Part shown: positions 1 through 10,120 of the stretch, piece after piece
Position numbering within the stretch: the stretch's first letter is position 1
How the letters are laid out: every line of letters begins with the position of its first letter
Source: Siphonodentalium dalli
Taxonomy: Eukaryota; Mollusca; Scaphopoda; Gadilida; Siphonodentaliidae
Direction of reading: 5' to 3'
NCBI GenBank assembly: GCA_032622095.1
Contig: CP136062.1
Location: forward strand, 16,995,739 to 17,059,738
DNA length: 64,000 bases
Notes under the pieces: model-generated
Told to the model about the DNA's origin: nothing
The model's database searches: none
Seen by the model: the letters and a program-made list of their open reading frames with translations, nothing else
Position numbers and translations under genes: made by a program

Positions 1-691
1 GTTTTTTGTCCCAATGACCCCAAAATGACTCGTTCCCATCTACATTCCAATTTCAACAGCCATGACAAATTTCATGATAATCAGACTAAAGGTACGACCT
101 GTAGCCCGTGCCAAAGGATTTAGTCATGCAAAGAGTAAAATCCAAGATGGCTGCTGCCGGCCATGTTTTTTTGGCCAAATGACCCCAAAATTACTTGTTC
201 TCATCTAGATATCAATCTCAACAGCCATGACAAATCTCATAATGATCCGACCGAAGGTACGACATGTAGCCCGTGCCAAAGGATTTAGTCATGCAAAGAG
301 TTAAGTCCAAGATGGCTGCTGGCGGCCACGTTTTTTGGCCCAATGACCCCAAAATGGCTCGTTCCCATCTACATGTCATTGTTAACATCCATGACAAATT
401 TCATGAAGATCCGACCAAAGCTACGACCTGTAGCCCGTGCAGAAGGATTTAGTCATGCAAAGAGTAAAATCCAAGATGGCTGCTGGTGGCCATGTTTTTT
501 GGCCGAACGACCCCAAAATGACTCGTTCCCATCTACATGTCAATATTAACATCCATGATGATCAGACGAACAGTACGACCTGTAGCCCATGTTAATGGAT
601 TGAATTTTGAAATTCAAGATGGCCACTGGTGGCCATGTTTTTTTGCCGAATGACCCCAAAATGACTTGTTCTCATCTAGATGTCAATGTCA
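1..691 (+). repeat. Tandem array of ~142-165 bp units, left block
   Basis: Four units are visible, with the core CCAAGATGGC (or a close variant) at about 141, 306, 470 and 612, giving spacings of about 165, 164 and 142 bp. Each unit reads in order: CCAAGATGGC, GGCCATGTTTTTTGGCC, a GAATGACCCCAAAATGACTC segment, CGTTCCCATCTACAT, CATGACAAATTT, and GTACGACCTGTAGCCCGTGC. Two subtypes occur: type A has TTTAGTCATRCAAAGAGTAAAA before the core and type B has GGATTAAATTTTGAAA there. The array runs off the left edge of the window. Short reading frames inside it are by-products of the repeat and are not called genes. Confidence 0.93.
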
Positions 692-770
692 ACAGCCATA
701 TATAAGAGAATGCACTGGCACAGCATCTTTAATGCTGCACCAGCACAGCTCCTGTCATGAGAGGGTTAAT
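692..770 (+). repeat. Short dispersed repeat (CATATATAAGAGAAT family), copy 1
   Basis: About 80 bp containing CATATATAAGAGAATGCACT, a GGCACAG segment, CTTTAATGCTGCACC and a terminal GAGGGTTAA. It interrupts the 165-bp array. Related copies lie at about 4285-4415 and 63487-63626, which share the ATATATAAGA start, the CTTTAATGCTGCAC middle (copy 2) and the GGGTTAA end. The family is unknown to me; a fragment of a foldback MITE is the simplest reading. Confidence 0.55.
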
Positions 771-897
771 GAAAGTGTCAATGACACTGTAGCTCAACTT
801 GGAAAGGGAATAATTTAATATATTACAGTCAATGGAGCGATTAGGAATGTGGAAAGTTGAATGTCTAATACTAGTTTATAGACATGAAGAGAAAAGT
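771..897 (+). repeat. Unique flank of the 165-bp array element, copy 1
   Basis: The stretch beginning AATGAAAGTGTCAATGACAC and including GTAGCTCAACTTGGAAAGGG is repeated almost exactly at 3263-3397. In both places it leads straight into type A array units. It also holds TAGCTCAACTT, the inverse of AAGTTGAGCTA at the far end of the array (about 6906-6916). I infer that this is the 5' arm of a repeat-containing mobile element. Confidence 0.65.
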
Positions 898-3262
898 AAA
901 ATCCAAGATGGCTGCTGGCGGCCATGTTTTCGGCCGAATGACCCCAAAATGAGTCGTTCCCATCTACATGTCATCGTTAACATCAATGACAAATTTTATG
1001 ACGATCAGACTCAAGGTACGACCTGTGGCCCGTGCTAATGGATTAAATTTTGAAATCCAAGATGGCCACTGACGGCCATGTTTTTTGTCCGAATGACCCC
1101 AACATGACTTGTTCCCATTTACATTCCAATTTCAACAGCCATGAAAACTTTTATGATGATCAGACTAAAGGTACGACCTGTAGCCCGTGGTAAAGGATTT
1201 AGTCATACAAAGAGTAAAATCCAAGTTGGCTGCTGGCGGCCATGTTTTTTGGCCAAATGACCCCAAAATGACTCGTTCCCATCTACATGTCATTATTAAC
1301 ATTTTATGAAAAATTTTATGATGATCAGACTAAAGGTACGACCTGTAGCCCGTGCTAAATAATTTAGTCATACAAAGAGTAAAATCCAAGATGGCTGCTG
1401 GCGGCCATGTTTTTCGCCAAATGACCCCAAAATGACTCGTTCCCATCTACATTCCAATTTCAACAGCCATGACAAATTTTATGATGATCAGACTAAATGT
1501 ACGACCTGTAGCCCGTGCTAAAGGATTTAGTCATACAAAGAGTAAAATCCAAGATGGCTGCTGACGACCATGTTTTTGGCCGAATGACCCCAAAATTACT
1601 CGTTCCCATCTACATCTCATTGTTAACATCCATGACAAATTTTATGATGATCAGAATAAAGGTACGACCTGTAGCCCGTGCTAAAGGATTTAGTCATACA
1701 AAGAGTAAAATCCAAGATGGCTGCTGGCGGCCATGTTTTTCGCCAAATGACCCCAAAATGACTCGTTCCCATCTACATTCCAATTTCAACAACCATGACA
1801 AATTTTATGATGATCAGACTAAATGTACGACCTGTAGCCCGTGCTAAAGGATTTAGTCATACAAAGAGTAAAATCCAAGATGGCTGCTGACGACCATGTT
1901 TTTTGGCCGAATGACCCCAAAATTACTCGTTCCCATCTACATCTCATTGTTAACATCCATGACAAATTTTATGATGATCAGAATAAAGGTACGACCTGTA
2001 GCCCGTGCTAAAGGATTTAGTCATACAAAGAGTAAAATCCAAGATGGCTGCTGGCGGCCATGTTTTTCGCCAAATGACCCCAAAATGACTCGTTCCCATC
2101 TACATTCCAATTTCAACAACCATGACAAATTTTATGATGATCAGACTAAATGTACGACCTGTAGCCCGTGCTAAAGGATTTAGTCATACAAAGAGTAAAA
2201 TCCAAGATGGCTGCTGACGACCATGTTTTTTGGCCGAATGATCCCAAGATTACTCGTTCCCATCTACATGTCATTGTTAACATCCATGACAAATTTTATG
2301 ATGATCAGAATAAAGGTACGACCTGTAGCCCGTGCTAAAGGATTTAGTCATACAAAGAGTAAAATCCAAGATGGCTCCTGGCGGCCATGTTTTTCGGCCG
2401 AATGACCCCAAAATGACTCGTTCCCATCTACATGTCATTGTTAACATCCATGACAACTGTTATGATGATCAGACTAAAGGTACGACCTGTAGCCCGTGCT
2501 AAAGAATTTAGTCATACAAAGAGTAAAATCCAAGATAGCTGCTGGCGGCCATGTTTTTTGGCCGAATGACCCTAAAATTACTCGTTCCCATCTACATGTC
2601 AAAATTAACATCCATGACAAATTTCATGATGATCAGGCGAAGAGTATGACCTGTGGCCCGTGCTAATGGATTAAATTTTGAAATCAAAGATGGCCGCTGG
2701 CGGCCATGTTTTTTGTCCCAATGACCCCAAAATGACTCGTTCCCATCTACATTCCAATTTCAACAGCCATGACAAATTTCATGATAATCAGACTAAAGGT
2801 ACGACCTGTAGCCCGTGCTAAAGGATTTAGTCATACAAAGAGTAAAATCCAAGATGGCTGCTGGTGGTCATATTTTTTGGCCGAATGACCCAAAAATGAC
2901 TCGTTCCCATCTAAGTGTCATTGTTAACATCCATGATAAATTTTATGATGATACGACCAAAGGTACGACCTGTAGCCCGTGTCAAAGGATTTAGTCATGC
3001 AAAGAGTAAAATCTAAGATGGCTGCCGGCGGCCATGTTTTTTGGCCGAATGACCCCAAAATTACTCGTTCCCATCTACATGTCAATATTAACATCCATGA
3101 CAAATTTCATGACAATAAGACGAACAGTACGGCCTGTAGCCCGTGCTAATGGATTGAATTTTGAAATACAAGATGGCCGCTGGTGGCCATGTTTTTTTTC
3201 CGAATGACTCCAAAATGACTCGTTCCCATCTACATGTCAATGTCAACATCCATGACAAATTT
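898..3262 (+). repeat. Tandem array of ~165 bp units, middle block
   Basis: Fifteen or so units. Between about 1515 and 2174 there is a higher-order dimer of period 327 bp: the same two-unit block, differing by almost nothing, is read twice. Type B units (GGATTAAATTTTGAAA before the core) occur near 1050, 2680 and 3160. The array ends abruptly at 3262, where the second copy of the unique flank starts. Confidence 0.92.
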
Positions 3263-3397
3263 CATAATGAAAGTGTCAATGACACTGTAGCTCAACTTGG
3301 AAAGGGAATAATTTAATATATTACAGTCAATGGAGCGATTAGGAATGTGGAAAGTTGAAAGTCTAAAACTAGTTTATAGACATGAAGAGAAAAGTTA
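3263..3397 (+). repeat. Unique flank of the 165-bp array element, copy 2
   Basis: Near-identical to 771-897: it carries AATGAAAGTGTCAATGACAC, TAGCTCAACTTGGAAAGGGA, and a GGAGCGATTAGGAATGTGG segment, then enters array units again. The second copy means either that a second element inserted next to or inside the first, or that unequal exchange duplicated the whole module. Confidence 0.65.
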
Positions 3398-3517
3398 AAT
3401 CCAAGATGGCTGCTGGCGGCCATGTTTTCAGCCGAATGACCCCAAAATGAGTCGTTCCCATCTACATGTCATCGTTAACATCATTGACAAATTTTATGAC
3501 GATCAGACTAAAGGTAC
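3398..3517 (+). repeat. 165-bp array unit, split by the 3518-5156 insertion
   Basis: One unit starting with CCAAGATGGCTGCTGG is cut at GACTAAAGGTAC. Its other half resumes at 5157 with ACGACCTGTGGCCCGTGC, which restores the usual GGTACGACCTG order. This defines an insertion point. Confidence 0.85.
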
Positions 3518-4269
3518 CCCTTACCGAACAGAATGGCTTATTAAGCCATCCCTAAGCCCTCGCCTAGCCATCAGAGACCAATGATGGCTAAGATAAACCA
3601 TCACTCTAGTTATATTAGCACTCCTGAAGAATAAGAAGTGGTGTGATGGCTTAGATAGCCATCCAATCAGGAAGAATTTCTGGTGATGGTTAGTGGATGG
3701 CTAACAACATGGAATTATATTCACTAGCCATCATTACTGGTGGTTAAGAATTTATTTGATAACCATCAGACTGGAGAAGTTTTAACATTGGCTGCCATAT
3801 GTTGGTCCAACCAGATAGAGGCTGCATAGATGCATCCTGGGATATTGTAAGTCAACTACATTTGAATTGTAACTGTTAGTCTATATTCACTGCTCAGGTT
3901 TGATGTTCCAGTATTTTTTACACTTATGTTCTTAGCAGTCTTGTAAACTTGTGATTTCTTTAGTTGAGATTCATTGGACTAGTATTGTAATGGCTTCAAG
4001 ATATGCTGAACCTTCTAATTTTAAAAGTTGTGAAATAACTATCAGAAATCCGCATGTTTATCAAACATTCTGCCTGAGAATCTGAGAAAATATCCTGCTG
4101 CCACTAAGATATATACAAATTAATCTGGAAATTGGTAAGTACAATCCTCAGCACTATATTTTCTAATTTATTGGGCATGATATGACACATTAAACATCTT
4201 GAAAAAAACATATTCATATTTAACCATTCCGATGGGAGCTTCTTGAAAATCCTGTACCAATGCAATTCT

Positions 4270-4415
4270 CTGCAGCTAGCCAGCACAATCTCTTATATAT
4301 GCGAGGCTTGATCCCTATACATGGGAAACTCGCATATATAAGATAATTCAGCTGGAACCAGGTTCTTTAATGCTGCACCTGCATATATAGTTCTCATATT
4401 GGAAGGGTTAAAAGA
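4270..4415. repeat. Hairpin plus CATATATAAGA repeat, copy 2
   Basis: TCTTATATATGCGAG (about 4291) pairs with CTCGCATATATAAGA (about 4329) across a loop of about 24 bases. Outer flanks GCCAGCACAAT and AATTCAGCTGG are also partly complementary. It is followed by CTTTAATGCTGCACCTGCA and a GGAAGGGTTAA end, matching the dispersed repeat at 692-770. It sits inside the TIR element, so it is either part of that element or nested in it. Confidence 0.6.
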
Positions 4416-4763
4416 TCTATCTTGACCAGACTATTTTCTTTTGAATTTTGACAAAAATCTGCAGAAATCCTTGGCTGGCCCAGCCTAATGTGAAGATGTT
4501 GCATGATTCCAGACACCATGCAGTATGTGTGTCCAGCGATACAATTGTAAATCGTTTCCACTGTATTTATGATGAAAACTTGGCAAAAGATAACAAAAAT
4601 AATGGACATTGTTAAATATGTTGTTAAAAATTATTTTTATGATATAACATTATTTTAAAAATAATTCATTCTCAAATAGATGATGCCAAAGAGTTATCCC
4701 TCCTGAAGCAAGTTATATAACATATAGTAATCCTAAGCCATCACTAAATGTCCAGGGCTAACA

Positions 4764-4930
4764 ATCGGATGGCTTACTAGCCATCGGCCTACTAGCCATC
4801 GGCCTACTAGCCATCGGCCTACTAGCCATCATCTTACTAGCCATCGGCCTACAAGCCATCAGTAGCGTACTAGCCATCCGTGGCTTACTAGCCATCGGCC
4901 TACTAGCCATCGGCCTACTAGCCATCCATC
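4764..4930 (+). repeat. 15-bp minisatellite (CTACTAGCCATCGGC)
   Basis: About ten tandem copies of a 15-bp unit, several exact (GGCCTACTAGCCATC). It lies in the right half of the 3518-5156 element and has the same TAGCCATC motif that fills the element's subterminal regions. Confidence 0.9.
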
Positions 4931-5156
4931 CATCGAAGGCTATAAGCGATGGCTAAGCTCATTTAAATATTTCGGCCTATAGGAGGGCTAAGCGATGGCT
5001 AATAAGCCATCATCTAGCCATCACCTAGCCTCGATGGCTAAATTTTGCATTAGCCATCCATATCCTCTGAAAACTACTAGCCATCAGTAAGCCATCATTC
5101 CTTCTCTTCCGAGTGCTAAAGAATGGCTAACAGATGGCTAATGATTTCGGTAAGGG

Positions 5157-6830
5157 ACGACCTGTGGCCCGTGCTAATGGATTAAATTTTGAAATCCAAG
5201 ATGGCCACTGGTGGCCATGTTTTTTGTCCGAATGACCCCGAAATCAGACTAAAGGTACGACCTGTAGCCCGTGGTAAAGGATTTAGTCATACAAAGAGTA
5301 AAATCCAAGTTGGCTGCTGGCAGCCATGTTTTTTGGCCAAATGACCCCAAAATGACTCGTTCCCATCTACATGTCATTGTTAAGAACCATGACAAATTTT
5401 ATGATGATCAGACTAAAGGTACGACCTGTAGCCCGTGCTAAAGAATTTAGTCATACAAAGAGTAAAATCCAAGATGGCTGCTGGCGGCCATGTTTTTGGC
5501 CAAATGACACCCAAAATTACTCGTTCCCATCTACATGTCAATATTATCATCCATGACAAATTTCATGATGATCAGACAAACAGTACGACCTGTGGCCCGT
5601 GCTAATGGATTAAATTTTGAAATCCAAGATGGCCACTGGCGGCCATGTTTTTTATCCGAATGACCCCAAAATGACTCGTTCACATCTACATTCCAATATC
5701 AACAGCCATGACAAATTTTATGATGATCAGACTAAAGGTACGACCTGTAGCCCGTGCTAAAGGATTTAGTCATACAAAGAGTAAAATCCAAGATGGCTGC
5801 TGGCGGCCATGTTTTTGGCCGAATGACCCCAAAATGACTCGTTCCCATCTACATGTGATTATTAACATTATTGACAAATTTTATGATGATCAGACTAAAA
5901 GTAGGACCTGTAGCCCGTGCTAAAGGATTTAGTCATGCAAAGAGTAAAATCCAAGACGGCTGCTGGCGGCCATGTTTTTTGGCCGAATGACCCCAAAATG
6001 ACTCGTTCCAATCTACATGTCATTGTTAACAGCCATGACAAATTTTATGATGATCAGACTAAAGGTACGACCTGTAGCCCGTGCTAAAGAATTTAGTCAT
6101 ACAAAGAGTAAAATCCAAGATGGCTGCTGGCGGCCATGTATTTGGGCCGAATGACCCCAAAATAACTCGTTCCCATCTACATGTCAATATTAACATCCAT
6201 GACAAATTTCATGATGATCAGACGAACAGTGCGACCTGTGGCCCGTGCTAATGGATTGAATTTTGAAAACAAAGATGGCCACTGGCGTCCATGTTTTTTG
6301 TCCAAATGACCCCAAAATGACTCGTTCCCATCTACATTCCAATATCAACAGCCATGACAAATTTCATGATTATCAGACTAAAGGTACGACCTGTAGCCCG
6401 TGCTAAAGGATTTAGTCATACAAAGAGTAAAATCCAAGATGGCTGCTGGCGGCCATGTTTTTTGCCCGAATAACCCAAAAATGACTCATTCCCATCTACA
6501 TGTCATTGTTAACATCCATTACAAATTTTATGATGATCTGACTAAAGGTACGACCTGTAGCCCGTGCTAAAGGATTTAGTCATGCAAAGAGTAAAATCGA
6601 AGATGGCTGCTGGCGGCCATGTTTTTTGGCCGAATGACCCCAAAATTACTCGTTCCCATCTACATGACAAATTTCATGACGATCAGACGAACAGTACGGC
6701 CTGTAGCCCGTGCTAATGGATTGAATTTTGAAATCTAAGATGGCCGCTGGCGGCCATGTTTTTTTTCCGAATGACCCCAAAATGAATCATTCCGGTACAA
6801 ATGTTGATGTCAACAGCTATGACAAATTTA
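5157..6830 (+). repeat. Tandem array of ~165 bp units, right block
   Basis: About ten units with cores near 5196, 5303, 5468, 5623, 5790, 5953, 6117, 6274, 6437, 6600 and 6738. Types A and B are mixed. The last unit decays after CATTCCGGTACAAATG and passes into the terminal segment that starts at about 6831. Confidence 0.92.
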
Positions 6831-6919
6831 CGTACACACGCACACACGCGCATACGGACGACGGACGACAAAGCCATGGCGATAGCTCAAACTTTACAAA
6901 GTAAAGTTGAGCTAATAAG
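6831..6919 (+). repeat. 3' end of the array element: ACGG-rich tract and hairpin
   Basis: After the last unit comes a CACACACGCACACACGCGCA stretch, then ACGGACGACGGACGACAAAG, then a hairpin in which AGCTCAAACTTTAC pairs with GTAAAGTTGAGCT, followed by AATAAG. An ACGG-type microsatellite next to ~160-bp core repeats and a terminal hairpin is the known layout of the bivalve pearl/MgE-type elements, which are now grouped with non-autonomous Helentrons. That assignment is by architecture only. Confidence 0.6.
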
Positions 6920-6951
6920 GGATAAAACAATCATGAGAAACCTATAGAAAA

Positions 6952-7937
6952 TTAACCCTCGTGATGTAGGCATTGATACCGTTCTTCATTTTTGCTAACC
7001 ACTTCAAGCTCTGTGCCAGCGAAGCTGAATCATATGTCTATTTCTCTATTGTAGCCACCTGTCTAATCAGGCATGTCCACAATGACCTTGCCAAGGTACT
7101 GACAGGCAGGGTCAGTGGTGTAATGCGGATTTTGATCTGTCGTAGCAAATATAAGAATGTACATGAACAAATGTTTATCGGTGTGTTTTATTTCCAACCT
7201 TCACAGTTTGGCTATTCTAGACGATTTTGTAGAATATGTTACAACACCACGCTCGGCCGTTTATAACCTCTTTTTTCGATGCTGGATGTTTTTCCTCTGA
7301 TTCCCAAGGTCGTTTCCATATAGAACAGCTCCAAGAAGGATCGCTAAATCAGGTTCATTCGGAATGTAAAAACATTTGTCTTTGAATGTTCTTTCCAAGG
7401 TGTTTGGTATTAACTCACATGCTGAAAATCCACCAACAAGTAAAACGGTCTTTACTCCCAAGTTAGAAGTTTCCTTGAACAAATCACAGAGATGATCGAC
7501 AATGCTGGCTAAAGCAGGCTCGTACAAGGATGTCATCACCTCATTCTTCAATTTCAGACGATTACCGACCAATGAGATCTTGTCGCCATGTTTAGTATTC
7601 GCCACGCATTCCTTGAGTTTTTTTCCCGTTATCTCCTCAAAAATCTCTGGTAGCCAAGACGAGATTCTGATCATCGTTCTGCCACCTACGTCTGTTTTCA
7701 CAGTTTTTTTTTTCATTTCGATTTCATGTAAGAAATCGAAAAGATCCTCCATGCTACTGTTCTTCAATGCATCCATGACTTGTTGGCCAATGGTCGTTCC
7801 GCCACACATTTTGTGAAATAATTTTATAAATTCCTCATTAACCTTAGTACCACACCATGGGCCACTGCTGGCATGGTGCAGCTCTTGTAGTGTACCGTCA
7901 ACTTTTCGCACATGAACTGAAATATTTGCAGTTCCGC
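6952..7937 (-). pseudogene. HSPA12-like (Hsp70 superfamily) pseudogene, 3' part
   Basis: This is the C-terminal half of an HSPA12A/B-type protein, a divergent Hsp70-like ATPase family. Reading leftward, a splice acceptor (TTCTTTTTCAG, ending at 7938) is followed by the actin-fold phosphate-binding GGTA (about 7938), GPWCGT (about 7863), LLVGGF (about 7443) and PDLAILLGAVLYG (about 7350). After a stop (TAA, 7261-7263) the same frame goes on to family C-terminal motifs: TTDQNPHYTTDPACQYLG, VIVDMPD, TGGYNREIDI and FAGTELEV. Further in-frame stops lie at 7201-7203, 7063-7065 and 7030-7032; the frame ends at 6952-6954. Only about 50 codons separate GAVLYG from the NPHYTTD motif, which is shorter than I expect for the family, so an internal deletion is likely. 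No upstream exon with the first ATP-binding motif was found before the 59-bp satellite. The frame is unshifted, which points to recent decay by point mutation. Family identity is strong; loss of function is likely. Confidence 0.85.
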
Positions 7938-7979
7938 CTGAAAAAGAAAATTTGGTGCCTATTAAACTAAATAACCTAA

Positions 7980-8150
7980 CTTTTAATATATATGCCAAGG
8001 TTCGTAACATTTAATATATATGCCAGGGGTCGTAACATTTAATATATATGCCAGGGTTCGTAACATTTAATATATATGCCAGGGTTCGTAACATTTAATA
8101 TATATGCCAGGGATCGTAACATTTAATATATATACCAGGGTTCGTAAGCT
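7980..8150 (+). repeat. 28-bp minisatellite
   Basis: Six copies of a 28-bp unit containing TAACATTTAATATATATGCC and AGGGTTCG, for example GCCA at 7994 and 8022. It lies in the putative intron just upstream of the HSPA12-like exon. It creates a spurious N-terminal extension of that frame, so I use the splice acceptor at 7937/7938 rather than the ATG at 8010. Confidence 0.92.
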
Positions 8151-8602
8151 AGTTTTGAATCCTGGAGAGTTTTGGAATTTAAAATATCGCATCCAGGCCT
8201 GGAAAAGTTATGGAAAAGGTCACATTTTCACCACACCAATGAAATGTTTTGTAAAAATTTCCCCTCTACAGCTGCCTGTCTGGAAAAGTAATGACATTAA
8301 GCTTGAATTACCTTAAAGTTGAAGGGTGTACATAAATATCATAAACAATAATCATGGTCGGGACAATAATGATATTTTAAATGGGGGGGGGGGGGGGGGG
8401 GTGGGGGAGAAAGAGGGAGAGAATTCACAGAGAATTGTGGTCACTACATGATGATTTATCAATTATTGCTGTATTCAGGATTGTAGGCACTATTTTGCTT
8501 TTTAAAGTGCCATATCACAAACATTCTCGTGTGAAAGTGATGTGAAACACTCTGGTGGGGTGATCAAATAGAAATTGAGAATAATATTGCCCACAGTACC
8601 AC
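8151..8602. other. Intergenic stretch with a CTGGAAAAG repeat and poly-G
   Basis: 8160-8300 has TCCTGGAGAGTTTTGG and CCTGGAAAAGTTATGGAAAA, which look like a degenerate dispersed repeat. 8383-8401 is 19 consecutive G. I see no gene. Confidence 0.5.
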
Positions 8603-8760
8603 AATCATTTGATGGGTGGTCATTAAATAGGTATATGCATGCACAGTTGGAGAGGGATTACCGGAATCATTTGATGGGTTGTCATTAAATAGGTATATGC
8701 ATGCATGGTTGGAGAGGGGTTACGGGAATCATTTGATGGATGGTCATTTGGCAACAGACA
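8603..8760 (+). repeat. 62-bp tandem repeat, ~2.5 copies
   Basis: The unit starts AATCATTTGATGGGTGGTCA at 8603, 8665 and 8727, spacing exactly 62 bp. The third copy diverges after GGTCATTT. The GGTCATTAAATAGGTATATG part has degenerate echoes at about 8915 and 9570. Confidence 0.9.
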
Positions 8761-9716
8761 TGCATGCATGCTCATATATAATTTTAGACCTACTTCATTA
8801 GGCCACATTCACAAGTCAGACACCATTACTATATATATCCGTCTACATACATTGACCGATATAATTTCGTATGCAAAATAAGTATGGATGTTTCTGACAA
8901 ATAAGTATGGTTGTCAAATAGGTATGCATTGTTGAAGAGGGTTAGCAGGTATGCGTTTGGTCGAGATTATCATTTAGAAAGAACATTTGAGAATAACATA
9001 ATATACTGCATACTTAATTTACAATTTTCTTTTTAGCAAGGATGATGTTGGTAAATTTTTATTACGATTATCATACAAAAAGAACATTTGAGAATAGAAC
9101 TGCATACATTTTTAATAATTGTTGGCTTGTTTCATTGGGCGACATTTTTTCGTTCACCAAATAAGTAATGAATTTTCTGACAAATATATATGTATGGTTA
9201 AAGTGATGTGAAACACTCCGGTAAGGGTAATCAAATAGAAATGGAGAAAGTAGTTATTTTTACAATTATCATATCCAAATTGACAACACACACTGTCATT
9301 CTTATATATTAATTAAATTCAGTGACTCTTGGTGGCGATTTCGTTTTCGTTAGTTTATCACCAATAGTTGCGTCCCGAATCGAGAAGTAAATATTTACAA
9401 TTGAGCCTAGTTTGGACGATGTTTTCTATGGAGTGGTACGATCGATTTTGCTTGAAATTTTCGGCGATGTTACCAGAATGCTACATTCCTCCAGTTGGCA
9501 TAGCTCCTGAATACTATTGGACCAGTTTCATGTTCCCGAACAAGTCCATAATATGTCTTTAAAGTTGTCAAATAGGTATTGTTGGAGAGATTTTAATGAC
9601 GGATTAGCAGGGATCGCTGTGGTCAAGATTATCATAGCGAATGGACATTTGAGAATAATACTACACATAACTATTTTTAAAATGTTTAAATAAGGCTTCT
9701 AGGTATTAGATTGGCT
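8761..9716. other. Degenerate repeat region, no gene seen
   Basis: Scattered related fragments: CAAATAGGTAT, GAGGGTTAGCAGG and AACATTTGAGAATAA recur at about 8915-9000, 9075-9095 and 9569-9660. 9300-9560 is less repetitive and holds short open frames on the plus strand, but none has a recognisable domain. Confidence 0.5.
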
Positions 9717-10120
9717 TGGGGGCCACACTATACAACACCTTTTGTTTGACATAAATCAGCCAAGAGCCGATATATGGCACGGGTGCCCTATTTGAACCCC
9801 TCTGCATGGCGGTCATTTTGTTTTGGAGTGCATGGGGTTAATATTTAGATTGGCTTTTCTTTTTGAATGCTTCTTGAATGCACGGATCATTCCAAAAGCC
9901 GAAGTGGTGACCAATTCACCATGACATGGCCTGTTGATAAAACTAGACCTTACAGGTAAGACCTGTTTAGTGGGTGACATCACCCAACATTACCACGGCT
10001 CTAAAAGGTCGGAAAATAAATAAATCCCAGTGGGCTAATACCGAAATGTTATTTGCTTTTCGTATTAGCCTTCATTACATTGCTATCGATCTATGATGAT
10101 CTACTTTTAAGATGGAGTCA
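9717..10120. other. Unique-looking flank left of the satellite
   Basis: Non-repetitive to the eye. It includes a short inverted GACCTTACAGGTAAGACCTG segment near 9950. I see no gene. The satellite begins sharply at 10121. Confidence 0.5.

Larger units (their letters stand above)
3518..5156. mobile_element. 1.64 kb TIR element rich in TAGCCATC/GATGGCTA
   Basis: The insert interrupts an array unit. It begins CCCTTACCGAA and ends TTCGGTAAGGG, an exact 11-bp inverted repeat, and the flanks GGTAC / ACGACC suggest a 2-bp AC target duplication. The subterminal parts are made of the 7-8 bp motif TAGCCATC and its inverse GATGGCTA, dozens of copies on both strands. No transposase frame is visible, so it is non-autonomous. 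The 11-bp TIR and 2-bp duplication do not let me assign a superfamily. The middle (about 3800-4740) is AT-rich, carries a hairpin at 4285-4345 and has no convincing gene. Confidence 0.75.

Noticed and set aside
343-5923. Open frames of 60-110 codons in the 165-bp array
   Set aside because: They repeat with the unit, differ in frame among units and have no domain.
6973-7266. 97-codon plus-strand open frame
   Set aside because: It is antisense to the HSPA12-like C-terminal relic, where family motifs are recognisable on the minus strand.
7502-7816. 104-codon plus-strand open frame
   Set aside because: Shadow of the HSPA12-like exon on the opposite strand.
8383-8401. Poly-G tract as a G-quadruplex element
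   Set aside because: A single 19-base homopolymer is more likely replication slippage or sequencing noise; poly-C/G runs recur through the window.
9368-9562. 64-codon open frame with unusual composition
   Set aside because: No family recognised, and an alternative frame is as plausible; not enough to call an exon.
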